Below, in pieces: positions 28,864 through 37,431 of a DNA stretch of 64,000 nt. Under the pieces are notes generated by a model. That model had not been told where the DNA came from. It was given only the letters and a program-made list of their open reading frames with translations, and did not search any database. A program made the translations under genes and the position numbers. The DNA lies in the NCBI RefSeq assembly GCF_900108175.1, contig NZ_FNVO01000005.1, positions 372,001-436,000 on the forward strand. Reading direction: 5' to 3'. This DNA comes from Thermomonospora echinospora. GTDB taxonomy: Bacteria > Actinomycetota > Actinomycetes > Streptosporangiales > Streptosporangiaceae. The first letter of the stretch is position 1, and every line of letters begins with the position of its first letter.

Positions 28864-30050
28864 CCGCGACGGCCTGGGTGGAGACGGTCGCGGCGCTGTG
28901 GCCGGGCGCCCGCGTGGAACCGTCCGGGGCGCGGGATGGCGGGCCGGCGCGCCGTGAGTTCGTCTTCCTGCCCGACGCGGACCGGCCCCGGCTGCTGCTG
29001 CCGGCCGGGTTGCCCGGCGCGGCCGCGGCGGCGCTGCGTCGCTACAGCCACGACCTGGGGCCGGCCCAGCGGATCTCGCGCAGCCTGACCGCCACGGCGG
29101 TGCGCACCGGGCTGCCGGAGCGGGCGCTCCGGGACCGGCTGCGCGTGGTCGGCGGGGACGGCGAGTCGGTGGAGGAACGGCTGGGCGGGCTGCTGGGGCG
29201 CCAGGTGGTGGTCAGCGTCGGGCTCGGCACCGTCCGGGCCAACCGCAAACCGATCCTGCACGTCCTGACGCCCGCCGGTGAACCCGTCGCGTTCGTCAAG
29301 GTCGGGGACAATCCGACGGCACGGGGGCTGATCGCCGCGGAGGCGGCGGCGCTGGAACGGCTGGCGGGGCTGTCGCCGCCCGGCCTCAGCGTGCCGCGGG
29401 TGCTGCACCACGGCGACTGGCAGGGTCTGGGGCTGCTGGTGCTGTCGCCGCTGCCGACCAGCGCGCTCGGCTGGCGGCCCCGCCGCAACCCGCCGGTCGC
29501 CGCGATGCGCGCCCTGGCCGGGGCCGCCGGCATCGAACGGGCGGCGCTGGAGGACAGCCCCTACTGGACGGGAATGCGACAGGTGCCCGCCCGGCTGGCG
29601 GACACTGCCGTCGCCGAACGGCTGGCCGGGGTCATCGAGCGGATCGGCGCCCGTCACGGCGCCCGGAAGCTGGACTTCGGCGCATGGCACGGCGACTGGA
29701 CGCCCTGGAACATGGCCTGGCATCGGGGCGTCCTACAGCTATGGGACTGGGAGCGGTTCGCCGTCGGCGTGCCGTTCGGTTTCGACCTGCTGCACTACCG
29801 GCTGCAGGAGGCCGCCCGACTGTCGGCCCGGTCGCCGTACGAGGCATGGCCGGACGGGGCGCCGGCCTTGCTGGAGCCGCTGGGCGCGTCGGTCTCCGGA
29901 GGCGCCGGCCGGGCCACCGTGGAGCTGTACTACCTGGAGCTGTGCGCGCGCTACCTGCTGGCCGCCCAGGAGCCGATCGGCGACCCGCTGCGGGAACAGT
30001 CCCGCCGGCTGCTCGACCTGCTGCACGACCATGCGGGGAGGAACCGATGA
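28860..30050 (+). CDS. aminoglycoside-phosphotransferase-fold kinase
   Basis: The ATG at 28860 overlaps the preceding stop (ATGA). The 396-residue protein has a protein-kinase-like fold of the APH/choline-kinase type. A Lys lies in AFVKVGDNPTARGL, the catalytic loop is WHGDWTPWNMAW (about 276) and the metal-binding Asp is in LQLWDWERFA (about 297). The N-terminal 110 residues are a separate, unrecognised domain. Its tight coupling to a polymerase and a sulfotransferase suggests phosphorylation of a sugar, polymer intermediate or protein of this pathway rather than drug resistance. Confidence 0.75.
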   Translation: MTATAWVETVAALWPGARVEPSGARDGGPARREFVFLPDADRPRLLLPAGLPGAAAAALRRYSHDLGPAQRISRSLTATAVRTGLPERALRDRLRVVGGDGESVEERLGGLLGRQVVVSVGLGTVRANRKPILHVLTPAGEPVAFVKVGDNPTARGLIAAEAAALERLAGLSPPGLSVPRVLHHGDWQGLGLLVLSPLPTSALGWRPRRNPPVAAMRALAGAAGIERAALEDSPYWTGMRQVPARLADTAVAERLAGVIERIGARHGARKLDFGAWHGDWTPWNMAWHRGVLQLWDWERFAVGVPFGFDLLHYRLQEAARLSARSPYEAWPDGAPALLEPLGASVSGGAGRATVELYYLELCARYLLAAQEPIGDPLREQSRRLLDLLHDHAGRNR

Positions 30051-30916
30051 TCTCAAGGCGCGACGCGCCGCTGTGGGTGAAGCAGACGGGCCGGGCGGTG
30101 TCCCGCGGCGCCGGGCGGCTCACCGCCGGGACGCGGATGCTGCCCGGTTTCCTGATGGTGGGCACCCAGCGCGGCGGCACCACCTCGCTGTTCCGGTCGC
30201 TGGCCGAGCATCCAGGGATCGTTCAGCCCAACTTCCACAAGGGCGTGCACTACTTCGACGTCAACTACCACCGGGGCCCCACCTGGTACCAGGGGCACTT
30301 CCCGACGCGGGCGGCGGCCCGCAAACGGGCCGCCGGGACCACCGACCGGCCGCTGGCGTTCGAGTCCGCCGGCTACTACATGCACCACCCGCTGGCCCCC
30401 GGCAGGATCGCCGCCGACCTTCCCGGGGTGAAGCTGATCGTGCTGCTGCGCGATCCGGTGGAGCGGGCGTACTCGGCGCACAAGCACGAACTGGCCCGGG
30501 GGTTCGAGACCGAGCCGTTCGAGCGGGCGCTGGAACTGGAGCCCGAGCGGCTGGCCGGGGAGGTGGAGAAGATGCGCGCCGACGACGCCTATCTGAGCCA
30601 CAGCCACCGCCACCACTCGTACGTGAACCGCGGGCAGTACGCCGACCAGTTGGAGGTGCTGTTCGAGCTGTTCGGCCAGGATCGGGTGCTGGTGCTGTTC
30701 GCCGAGGACTTCTTCGCCGAGCCCGAGCCCCACTACGACCGCGTCATCGACTTCCTGGGGCTGCCCCACTGGCGTCCGGCCTCCTTCGAACGCCACAACG
30801 CCCGGCCCAGTTCGCCCATGCCGGCGACGGTGCGGGCCCGGCTGTCGGCGCACTTCGAGCCGTACGACGAGAAACTCGCCGCGCTGCTCGGTGAGGTTCC
30901 CGCCTGGCGGCGATGA
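30047..30916 (+). CDS. PAPS-dependent sulfotransferase
   Basis: This 289-residue sulfotransferase starts at ATG 30047 inside the previous stop (ATGA). The 5'-phosphosulfate-binding loop GTQRGGTTSLFRSL (about 38-51) and the 3'-phosphate-binding motif RDPVERAYSAHKHE (about 134) are both complete. A short basic N-terminus without a clear membrane span suggests a cytosolic or peripheral enzyme. The family moves sulfuryl groups from PAPS to hydroxyls of carbohydrates or lipids. PAPS would come from CysDN plus the APS kinase in this window. The acceptor is most simply the repeat unit or lipid-linked sugar of the polymer built by the adjoining genes. Confidence 0.9.
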   Translation: MISRRDAPLWVKQTGRAVSRGAGRLTAGTRMLPGFLMVGTQRGGTTSLFRSLAEHPGIVQPNFHKGVHYFDVNYHRGPTWYQGHFPTRAAARKRAAGTTDRPLAFESAGYYMHHPLAPGRIAADLPGVKLIVLLRDPVERAYSAHKHELARGFETEPFERALELEPERLAGEVEKMRADDAYLSHSHRHHSYVNRGQYADQLEVLFELFGQDRVLVLFAEDFFAEPEPHYDRVIDFLGLPHWRPASFERHNARPSSPMPATVRARLSAHFEPYDEKLAALLGEVPAWRR

Positions 30917-30917
30917 C

Positions 30918-32441
30918 GTGAGCACGCGGTCTGAGGCCCCGGCCGCCGGCGGCCGTACGGCGGCCACGGACGCGACGTCCGCGTTGCCCCAGGTCTCGGT
31001 GGCGCCCCCACGGCCCGCCGCGATCGGCCGTCCCTCCCGCGTCCCGGTGCCGGACGCCGTCTCCCTGACGTGGTACACCGGGCTGGTCCGCCGGCAGTGG
31101 TGGGTCCTGGTGGCCGCCGTCCTGGTGGGTGCGCTGCTGGGCACGCTGCGCACGATGCTGCTGGTGGAGCCGACCTACACCGCGACGGTGGCGGTGCTGG
31201 CGCCGCCGGTGTCGCTGCACTCCGGCCTGCAGGCGTCCACACCGCTGGCCGGCAGCGCGGACTCGGCGGCCAAGCGCCGCCCGCGCGACTCGACCATGGA
31301 CACCGAGACCCAGCTCGTGCTCTCCAACGAGGTGCTCAGCAGGCTGTCCACCTTCCCGGGGTTCCGGGTCGAGCGCCAGGAACTGGTGGAACGGATCTCC
31401 ATGCGGGTGCCGCCCAACACCCGGGTGTTGACGATCATGGTGCGGGCCGACAGCCCGGCCGCCGCCCGCGACGGCGCCGACGTCCTCGCCGAGGCGTACC
31501 TGACCCTGCGCGAGGAGATCCTGGGCGGCATCCAGCAGCGCAACCGGGAGAGTCTGCAGCGCCGCCAGAAGCTGTTGCAGGAGGAGCTGGAGGCGCTGCC
31601 GGGCGACCCGGCCGAGCTGACCCGGCTGACCGTGCGCACCCGCCGGCAGGCCATCAACCGCGAAATCAGCGAGGTGCAGCGGCAACTGTCGGCGCTGGAC
31701 GGCACCGCCGTCCAGCCCGGTGAGGTGGTGCGCGGTGCGGGCCTGCCGGCCGCACCCGACAACCCCGGCCGCCAGGTGTCCCGCACCGGCGGCGCGGCCC
31801 TGGGGCTGCTGGCCGGGGTGGCGCTGGCACTGCGGCGTGACCGCCGTCCGCGGCGGCTGCGCTCCACCGGCGACGTGCGCGACTCACTGGCGCTGCCGGT
31901 GCTGGCCGAGGTGACCGGGCGGCGGGCGTCCCGCCTGCACGCCTACCGGCGGCTGCGCAACCTGATCAACGAGCGGCGGGCCCGGACCCTGCTGCTGGCC
32001 GGCGCGCCGACCCGAGACGTGGTGGAACTGGCGCACGGGGTCGCCGCCGCCTGCAAGGAGGGCGGGATGGACGTCGCCGTGCTGGAGATCGGCGCCCGGG
32101 CCGCCGCCCGCTCGACGCCCTACCGGGTGGTGGCGGTCGGCGTCGACGAGGAGGAGCGGGTGATCACCGCCGCGCTGGCCAGAGCCCGCCCGGACACCGA
32201 CGTGGTGATCGTGACGGGCATGTCGCTGGGCGAGGCGGACTCGGTCGGCGGCGCGGTCGGCTGTGATCTGACCGTGCTGGCCGCCGACGTCGAGCACGTG
32301 CTGGACCGGGAACTGATCGCCGGCGTCGAGGCTCTGGAGAAGGTGACGGCGGCGCCGTACGGGCTGGTGCTGATCGTCCCCGACGGCTCGCGCACACGCC
32401 GCGGCCCGGGGCTCTCCCGGCTGCGCGGACGGCGGCCGTGA
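30918..32441 (+). CDS. Wzz/chain-length-determinant protein with degenerate kinase domain
   Basis: The GTG at 30918 lies one base after the sulfotransferase stop. The 507-residue protein has a cytosolic Pro/Ala-rich N-terminus, a first membrane helix (WWVLVAAVLVGALLGTL, about 50), a Wzz extracytosolic domain (VAVLAPPV and the helix ending in LQRRQKLLQEELEAL), a second helix (GGAALGLLAGVALAL, about 290) and a cytosolic nucleotide-binding-like domain. Where a BY-kinase would have its Walker A motif this reads LAGAPTRDVVELAHG, with no GK[ST]. It probably controls chain length or assembly without tyrosine-kinase activity. It is a diverged relative of the next gene. Confidence 0.8.
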   Translation: MSTRSEAPAAGGRTAATDATSALPQVSVAPPRPAAIGRPSRVPVPDAVSLTWYTGLVRRQWWVLVAAVLVGALLGTLRTMLLVEPTYTATVAVLAPPVSLHSGLQASTPLAGSADSAAKRRPRDSTMDTETQLVLSNEVLSRLSTFPGFRVERQELVERISMRVPPNTRVLTIMVRADSPAAARDGADVLAEAYLTLREEILGGIQQRNRESLQRRQKLLQEELEALPGDPAELTRLTVRTRRQAINREISEVQRQLSALDGTAVQPGEVVRGAGLPAAPDNPGRQVSRTGGAALGLLAGVALALRRDRRPRRLRSTGDVRDSLALPVLAEVTGRRASRLHAYRRLRNLINERRARTLLLAGAPTRDVVELAHGVAAACKEGGMDVAVLEIGARAAARSTPYRVVAVGVDEEERVITAALARARPDTDVVIVTGMSLGEADSVGGAVGCDLTVLAADVEHVLDRELIAGVEALEKVTAAPYGLVLIVPDGSRTRRGPGLSRLRGRRP

Positions 32442-32546
32442 CGGGCCAACGGCACCGACGATCGGATGAATGGACGGTAATGTCGAGGCAATCAGACGGC
32501 CAGGAGCCGGTCTGCACGTCGGGGCCTCGCTCATCAGGGAGACGAA

Positions 32547-34496
32547 GTGGCGACTGACCAGTTCGGGACGACCCAGGCCCAGGCCATCGCCGCGCTACGG
32601 CGGCACCGGATGCTGATCATCGTCATTACGGTGCTGGCCGCCGCGGCCGGCCTGGGGTTCGGCGTGCTCACCTCCAACACCTACACCGCGTCCGCCGCGG
32701 TGCTGGTGAACCCGTTGGAGGGCAATCCGTACTCCCCCCAGGGCCGTGGCGACGACCTGCTGAACCTGGAGACCGAGGCACAACTGGTCAAGACCGACGG
32801 GGTGGCGCAGCTGGCGCGCACCCGGATGCGGTCCACCTCCTACCCCGGTGAGCTGCGTGCCCGCGTCTCGGTGCAGGTGCCGCCCAACACCCAGGTCCTC
32901 AACATCGCGTTCACCGCCGGCGACCCCCGGCGGGCCCGCGACGGGGCGCAGGCGTTCGCCGAGTCCTACCTGGAATACCGCAGACAGCGCACGCAGAGCC
33001 TGCTGGACGGCAAGCTGAAGAAGCTGGCCGACAGCTCCCACCGGGTGGAGCTGTCGCTCCAGGCCGCCACCAGGAAGGCCCAGGTCTCCAGCGGGGCGAC
33101 CCGCTCGTTCTGGGAGACCCGCATCCAGGCCTACACCAACCAGCTCGGCGTGATCGAGGAGCAGTCCAACGACGTGCGCAGCACGCCGATCAACCCCGGC
33201 CAGGTGATCACCCCGGCCGTGCTGCCGAGCGGGCCGGGCGTCAAACAGCCGCTGACCTTCGGCGGTGTGGGCCTGCTGGCGGGGCTGGCGCTGGCGGTGG
33301 CCATCGTGCTGATCCGCCAGCGCACCGAGCGCAGGCTCTACAGCGCGGAGGAGGTGGAGCAGCTCGGCGTGCCCGTGCTGAGCACGCTGCAGCGCCCGCG
33401 GTCGGGCGAGAGCCAGTTGCCGCTGGTGGACCTGCCGAAGGGCGGCGCCGGTGACGCCTACCGCAAGCTGCGCGCGGCGGTGGTGGCCACCGCGCCCAAG
33501 GCACCGGTGACGCTGCTGGTGACCAGCGCCACCCCGAACCGGTCGGCCACGCTGGTCAGCGCGAACCTGGCGGTGGCCCTGGCCTTCGCCGGCTCCGCCA
33601 CGATCCTGGTGGACGCGGCCACCTGTGACGTGGATCCCGCTCCGCTGTTCCGCCTGCGCCAGGCCAAGGGACTGTCGGACTCCCTGCTGCACGGGGTGGA
33701 CCCCGCCGAGCTGCTGGTGCACGTGGACTCCCAGCTTCGGCTGCTGCCACGGGGCGGACAGGCCCGGGAGGCCGCGCACCGGTTCAGCGGGCCGCGGATG
33801 CGCGAGGCCATCAAGGTGCTGCGGCGCCGGGCGGGGTTCCTGGTGGTCAACGCCGACAGCGTCAGCGACGCCGACGCCCAGGCCCTGTGCGTGATGGCCG
33901 ACGCGGTACTGCTGATCATCACCCCGGGGGTGACCACCCGCGACGAGCTGGAGCAGGCGTACGCGGAGGCGCAGCGGGCCAACACCATGGTGATCGGAAC
34001 AGTGCTGGACACGCCGCCGCCCAAGAAGGGGCTCAGGGGCCGCAAGGACTCCACGGGCCAGCACCCCCTTCCTCCCGAGGAAGACCGGGCCGACGCCGCG
34101 GAGCCCGCGGACGGGGCCGCGTCGGAAGCCCAGGGCAGAACGGCCCAGCCGCGCAGGAAGGCCATCGCCGCCTTGGCCCCGGCCGAGCACGACGGCCCGG
34201 CCCCGCGCTCGCAGCCGACGCCCACCAGGTCCTCGCAGGAGGTGCTGGGAGAGGCGGATATATCGGGCTCCTGGGGCGACACGTCGGTGGCCGGCGGCTC
34301 GTCCCCGCGGGGCGAGACGTCCTCGCAGCGGGCCGCCCAGCCGGGTAACCACATCACGCCCGCCAAGGCGATCCGGGGCGCCCAGTCCACGGGCAAGCGG
34401 GCCAGGCAGTCCGCTCCCGCCGGGCACGCCGACGCGACCCTGCTCGGCGGCGAGGAGCGGATGGCCGAGGGCTCCACGAGCGAGCCGGCCGGCTGA
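32547..34496 (+). CDS. Wzz/BY-kinase-like polysaccharide co-polymerase, Walker A lost
   Basis: The 649-residue protein starts at GTG 32547 after GACGAA. A membrane helix at residues 22-42 (LIIVITVLAAAAGLGFGVL), a Wzz domain with a coiled stretch, and a second helix (about 235-255) precede a cytosolic BY-kinase-like domain. Its Walker A position reads SATPNRSATLVSANLAVA in place of GxGKST, while the following ILVDAATCDVD keeps the Walker A'-type form. A disordered, Pro/Ser/Gln-rich tail of about 170 residues has no tyrosine cluster. The protein probably regulates polymer length and export rather than phosphorylating tyrosine. Both paralogues lack the lysine. Confidence 0.8.
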   Translation: MATDQFGTTQAQAIAALRRHRMLIIVITVLAAAAGLGFGVLTSNTYTASAAVLVNPLEGNPYSPQGRGDDLLNLETEAQLVKTDGVAQLARTRMRSTSYPGELRARVSVQVPPNTQVLNIAFTAGDPRRARDGAQAFAESYLEYRRQRTQSLLDGKLKKLADSSHRVELSLQAATRKAQVSSGATRSFWETRIQAYTNQLGVIEEQSNDVRSTPINPGQVITPAVLPSGPGVKQPLTFGGVGLLAGLALAVAIVLIRQRTERRLYSAEEVEQLGVPVLSTLQRPRSGESQLPLVDLPKGGAGDAYRKLRAAVVATAPKAPVTLLVTSATPNRSATLVSANLAVALAFAGSATILVDAATCDVDPAPLFRLRQAKGLSDSLLHGVDPAELLVHVDSQLRLLPRGGQAREAAHRFSGPRMREAIKVLRRRAGFLVVNADSVSDADAQALCVMADAVLLIITPGVTTRDELEQAYAEAQRANTMVIGTVLDTPPPKKGLRGRKDSTGQHPLPPEEDRADAAEPADGAASEAQGRTAQPRRKAIAALAPAEHDGPAPRSQPTPTRSSQEVLGEADISGSWGDTSVAGGSSPRGETSSQRAAQPGNHITPAKAIRGAQSTGKRARQSAPAGHADATLLGGEERMAEGSTSEPAG

Positions 34497-34532
34497 GCCG
34501 ATGGACCTTCTCCCTTCCCCGGCCCGTCACGC

Positions 34533-36116
34533 ATGAGCGCACAACCCGCTACAGGCCCCAACCTGGGACGCCTGGCGAGAGGAGGCGCGCTCAACCTGGC
34601 CGGCGCCATGTCGGCCGGCGTCCTCGGCCTGGCGTTGATCTTCATCGTCGCGCACGGCCACGACCAGGCCACCGCGGGCGCGTTCTTCGCCGCCACCTCG
34701 CTGTTCATCATCCTCGGCGCCGCCGCCGGGCTGGGCTCGGACGCCGGGCTGCTGCGCTGGCTGCCGCGCCATCTGGCGCTGGGCGACCATGTCGCGGCCC
34801 GCCGCGTCCTGCCGATCGCGCTCATCCCGGTGACCGTGCTGGCCGTCGTGGCGGCGGCCGGGCTGGCGCTGGCCGCCCCGACCCTGGCCGCCGTGCTCGG
34901 CGCCGACGACCCCGGCCAGGTCACCGTGATGCTGCGGGTGCTGGCGGCGTTCCTGCCGCTGGCCGTGGTGCAGGACACGCTGCTGGCCGCCACCCGCGGT
35001 CACGGCACGATGCGCCCCACCGTGCTCATCGACAAGATGTTCCGCCAGATCGCCCAGGTCGGCGGTGTCCTGGTGGTGCCGCTGGCGTCCGGCCATCCGG
35101 CGGCGCTGGCGTTCGCCTGGGCACTGCCGTACCTGCCCGGTCTGCTCGCCGCCGCCCTGTGGTATCGGCGGCTGGCCGCCGCCGGCCCGGCCGGCGGCGG
35201 GGACTCCGCCTCCGTCAGAGGGCTGGCCGGGGACTTCTGGCGGTACACCGCCCCCCGGGCGGTCGGCTACATCTGCCAGCAGGCCCTGCAACGGGCCGAC
35301 ATCGTGCTGATGGCCGCCCTCAGCTCCCCTCGGGACGCCGCCGTCTACACCGCCGCCACCCGCTTCATCGTGATCGGGCAGCTCGGCACGCAGGCCGTCC
35401 AGAACGTCATGCAGCCCGCGGTGAGCCGGCTGCTGGCGCTGGAGGACCGCGCCGGGGCGCAGCGGATCTTCGCGGTCGCCACCACCTGGACGGTCGTGCT
35501 CACCTGGCCGGTGCACCTGACCGTCGCGGTCGGTGCTCCCGTCTACATGTCCACGTTCGGGTCCGAGTACGCCGACGCCGGCCAGTGGCCCACCGTCATC
35601 CTGGCGACGGCCATGCTGCTGGCCACCGCGACCGGGCCGCTGGACGTGATGCTGCTGATGGCCGGCCACAGCGGCCTGAGCCTGGCCAACAACGCCGCCG
35701 CGCTGGCCGTGAACATCGCGCTCAACCTGGTGCTGATACCCGAGCTGGGACCCACCGGGGCGGCCACCGCCTGGGCCGCCGCCATCGTGACCCGCAACCT
35801 GCTGGGCATGGTGCAGGTGCGGCGGCTGCTGGCCATGAGCCCGCGAGGGGCCGGGATGCCCCTCGCCGTACTGGCGGCGGTCCTGGCCTTCGGTATCGTG
35901 CCGCTGGCCGCACGGGCGGTCTTCGGCGCGAATCCGGCAGGGCTTGCAATCGGGCTGATTCCCGGCGTCTGCGGCTACCTTGTCCTACTGTGGGTCGGCC
36001 GGGACCGCCTGGCGCTCACCGCGTTCGCCGCGCTGCTTCCGGGCCGCCGTGGCGGCGGGCGGACGGTCCCGTCCGATGACGACTCCCCGAGGAGAGTGCA
36101 TGTCCCCGATGCTTGA
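34533..36116 (+). CDS. Wzx-like polysaccharide flippase (MATE/MVF superfamily)
   Basis: This 527-residue membrane protein has about fourteen hydrophobic helices and the shape of polysaccharide exporters: an N-terminal GALNLAGAMSAGVLGLALIF, conserved central ADIVLMAALSSPRDAAVYTA and the late helix NIALNLVLIPELGPTGAATA. Wzx proteins flip undecaprenyl-pyrophosphate-linked repeat units across the membrane. It lies 36 bases after the second chain-length protein and its last 17 bases overlap the next gene. With the Wzy-like and Wzz-like genes it completes a Wzx/Wzy-type export set. Confidence 0.85.
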   Translation: MSAQPATGPNLGRLARGGALNLAGAMSAGVLGLALIFIVAHGHDQATAGAFFAATSLFIILGAAAGLGSDAGLLRWLPRHLALGDHVAARRVLPIALIPVTVLAVVAAAGLALAAPTLAAVLGADDPGQVTVMLRVLAAFLPLAVVQDTLLAATRGHGTMRPTVLIDKMFRQIAQVGGVLVVPLASGHPAALAFAWALPYLPGLLAAALWYRRLAAAGPAGGGDSASVRGLAGDFWRYTAPRAVGYICQQALQRADIVLMAALSSPRDAAVYTAATRFIVIGQLGTQAVQNVMQPAVSRLLALEDRAGAQRIFAVATTWTVVLTWPVHLTVAVGAPVYMSTFGSEYADAGQWPTVILATAMLLATATGPLDVMLLMAGHSGLSLANNAAALAVNIALNLVLIPELGPTGAATAWAAAIVTRNLLGMVQVRRLLAMSPRGAGMPLAVLAAVLAFGIVPLAARAVFGANPAGLAIGLIPGVCGYLVLLWVGRDRLALTAFAALLPGRRGGGRTVPSDDDSPRRVHVPDA

Positions 36117-37419
36117 CCAGGTGCGACGCCGCTCCCGAACGGTTCTGCGCAAGGCGGGCGTGGCGCCGAACGGGCCGGTGTACGGACGCCTCGTCGACGC
36201 GGGTCGTTCGGTGCCGATCCCACCGCGTGCCAGGGTCGCGCTGTCCACCGCGGTGCTGCGCCGCCCCTGGCCGATCACGGTCCCGCTGGACCGGCTGCTG
36301 CTCGGCGCGCAGGGCGGCTGGACCGCCCGGGAGTTCGCCGAGCGCACCGGGGACCTGCTGTGGCCGTCCACGCCGCTGCTGGAGGGCCCGCACGTGGCGC
36401 TGCTGCGGCTGGCCGACGAACGCGGCGAGCCGTCCGACGACGAGCTGTCCGACACCGCCTACTGCCGGCTGGGGATGCGGTGCGTGGCGGCGGGCGGCAA
36501 CTACTTCGGCGCGACCGACGAGGAGGGCGTGATCCGGGCCGCGCGGGCCTTCATCGCCCGTTACCGGGGGAAGACCCCGGCCTCGGACGCCCTGCGGCCC
36601 GCGCAGAGCGGCCCGCGGGACCCGGTGCTGGTCGCTCCGGTGCGCGGGTCGGGTTACTACCAGGTACTCGACGGCCACCACAGGCTCGCCGTGGCCGCCG
36701 TGCGCGGCCGCACCACGGTTCCGGTGGTCGCCAAGTGGATGCCGGTGACGACCCCGCTGCAGGACCACCTGCTGCGGATGAGCTGGCTGGACGGCACCAA
36801 ACAGCTCTACCAGCCGATCGACTCCCCGGAACTGCGGTCGGGCTGGGTGACGGTGCGCCGCTGCACCGACCGACTCGACAAGATGACGGACTTCCTGGCC
36901 GAGCGCGGCATCGCCGCCCCGGCAAGCTATCTGGACGTGGCCAGTTGCTACGGCTGGTTCGTCGCCGAGATGGGGCGCCGCGGTTTCGACGCCACCGGAA
37001 TGGAGCGCGACCCGCTGGCGGTGCCGCTGGGCCAGGCCGTGTACGGGCTCACCGACGGCGCGGTGACCACCGGTGACGCTGTCGAGCTGCTGCGCGGCGC
37101 CGACCGCTCCTGGGACGTGGTGTCCTGCTTCAGCCTGCTGCACCACTTCGTCCTCGGCCGTGGCTCCGTCGGCCCCGAGGAGCTGATCAGACTGCTGGAC
37201 GGCGTCACCGGCCGGGTACTGTTCTTCGAAACCGGGCAGGGGCACGAGACGTGGTTCCGCGACAGCCTGCGGGGCTGGGACACCGCCCGCGTCGAGGCGT
37301 TCCTGCGCGCCCACACCACCTTCGACGAGATCGTCGACCTCGGCCCCGACGACGACGCCCGGCCGCCGTTCGCCGACAACTACGGGCGCACGCTGTTCGC
37401 GTGTGTGCGCACGAGGTGA
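36100..37419 (+). CDS. ParB/sulfiredoxin-like domain fused to a methyltransferase-like domain
   Basis: The ATG at 36100 follows GAGGAGA and lies inside the end of the flippase gene, so the two are probably co-translated. The N-terminal half of the 439 residues contains a ParB-type nucleotide-binding segment (YYQVLDGHHRLAVAAVRGR, about 185-205). The C-terminal half has a SAM-methyltransferase fold with a diverged motif I (YLDVASCYGWFVAEM) and DVVSCFSLLHHFVLG. Similar two-part proteins occur in surface-polysaccharide clusters. The ParB-like module may act as a small kinase or NTPase, but this is not proven. The acceptor is unknown. Confidence 0.65.
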   Translation: MSPMLDQVRRRSRTVLRKAGVAPNGPVYGRLVDAGRSVPIPPRARVALSTAVLRRPWPITVPLDRLLLGAQGGWTAREFAERTGDLLWPSTPLLEGPHVALLRLADERGEPSDDELSDTAYCRLGMRCVAAGGNYFGATDEEGVIRAARAFIARYRGKTPASDALRPAQSGPRDPVLVAPVRGSGYYQVLDGHHRLAVAAVRGRTTVPVVAKWMPVTTPLQDHLLRMSWLDGTKQLYQPIDSPELRSGWVTVRRCTDRLDKMTDFLAERGIAAPASYLDVASCYGWFVAEMGRRGFDATGMERDPLAVPLGQAVYGLTDGAVTTGDAVELLRGADRSWDVVSCFSLLHHFVLGRGSVGPEELIRLLDGVTGRVLFFETGQGHETWFRDSLRGWDTARVEAFLRAHTTFDEIVDLGPDDDARPPFADNYGRTLFACVRTR

Positions 37420-37431
37420 GCGCCTTCTGCC

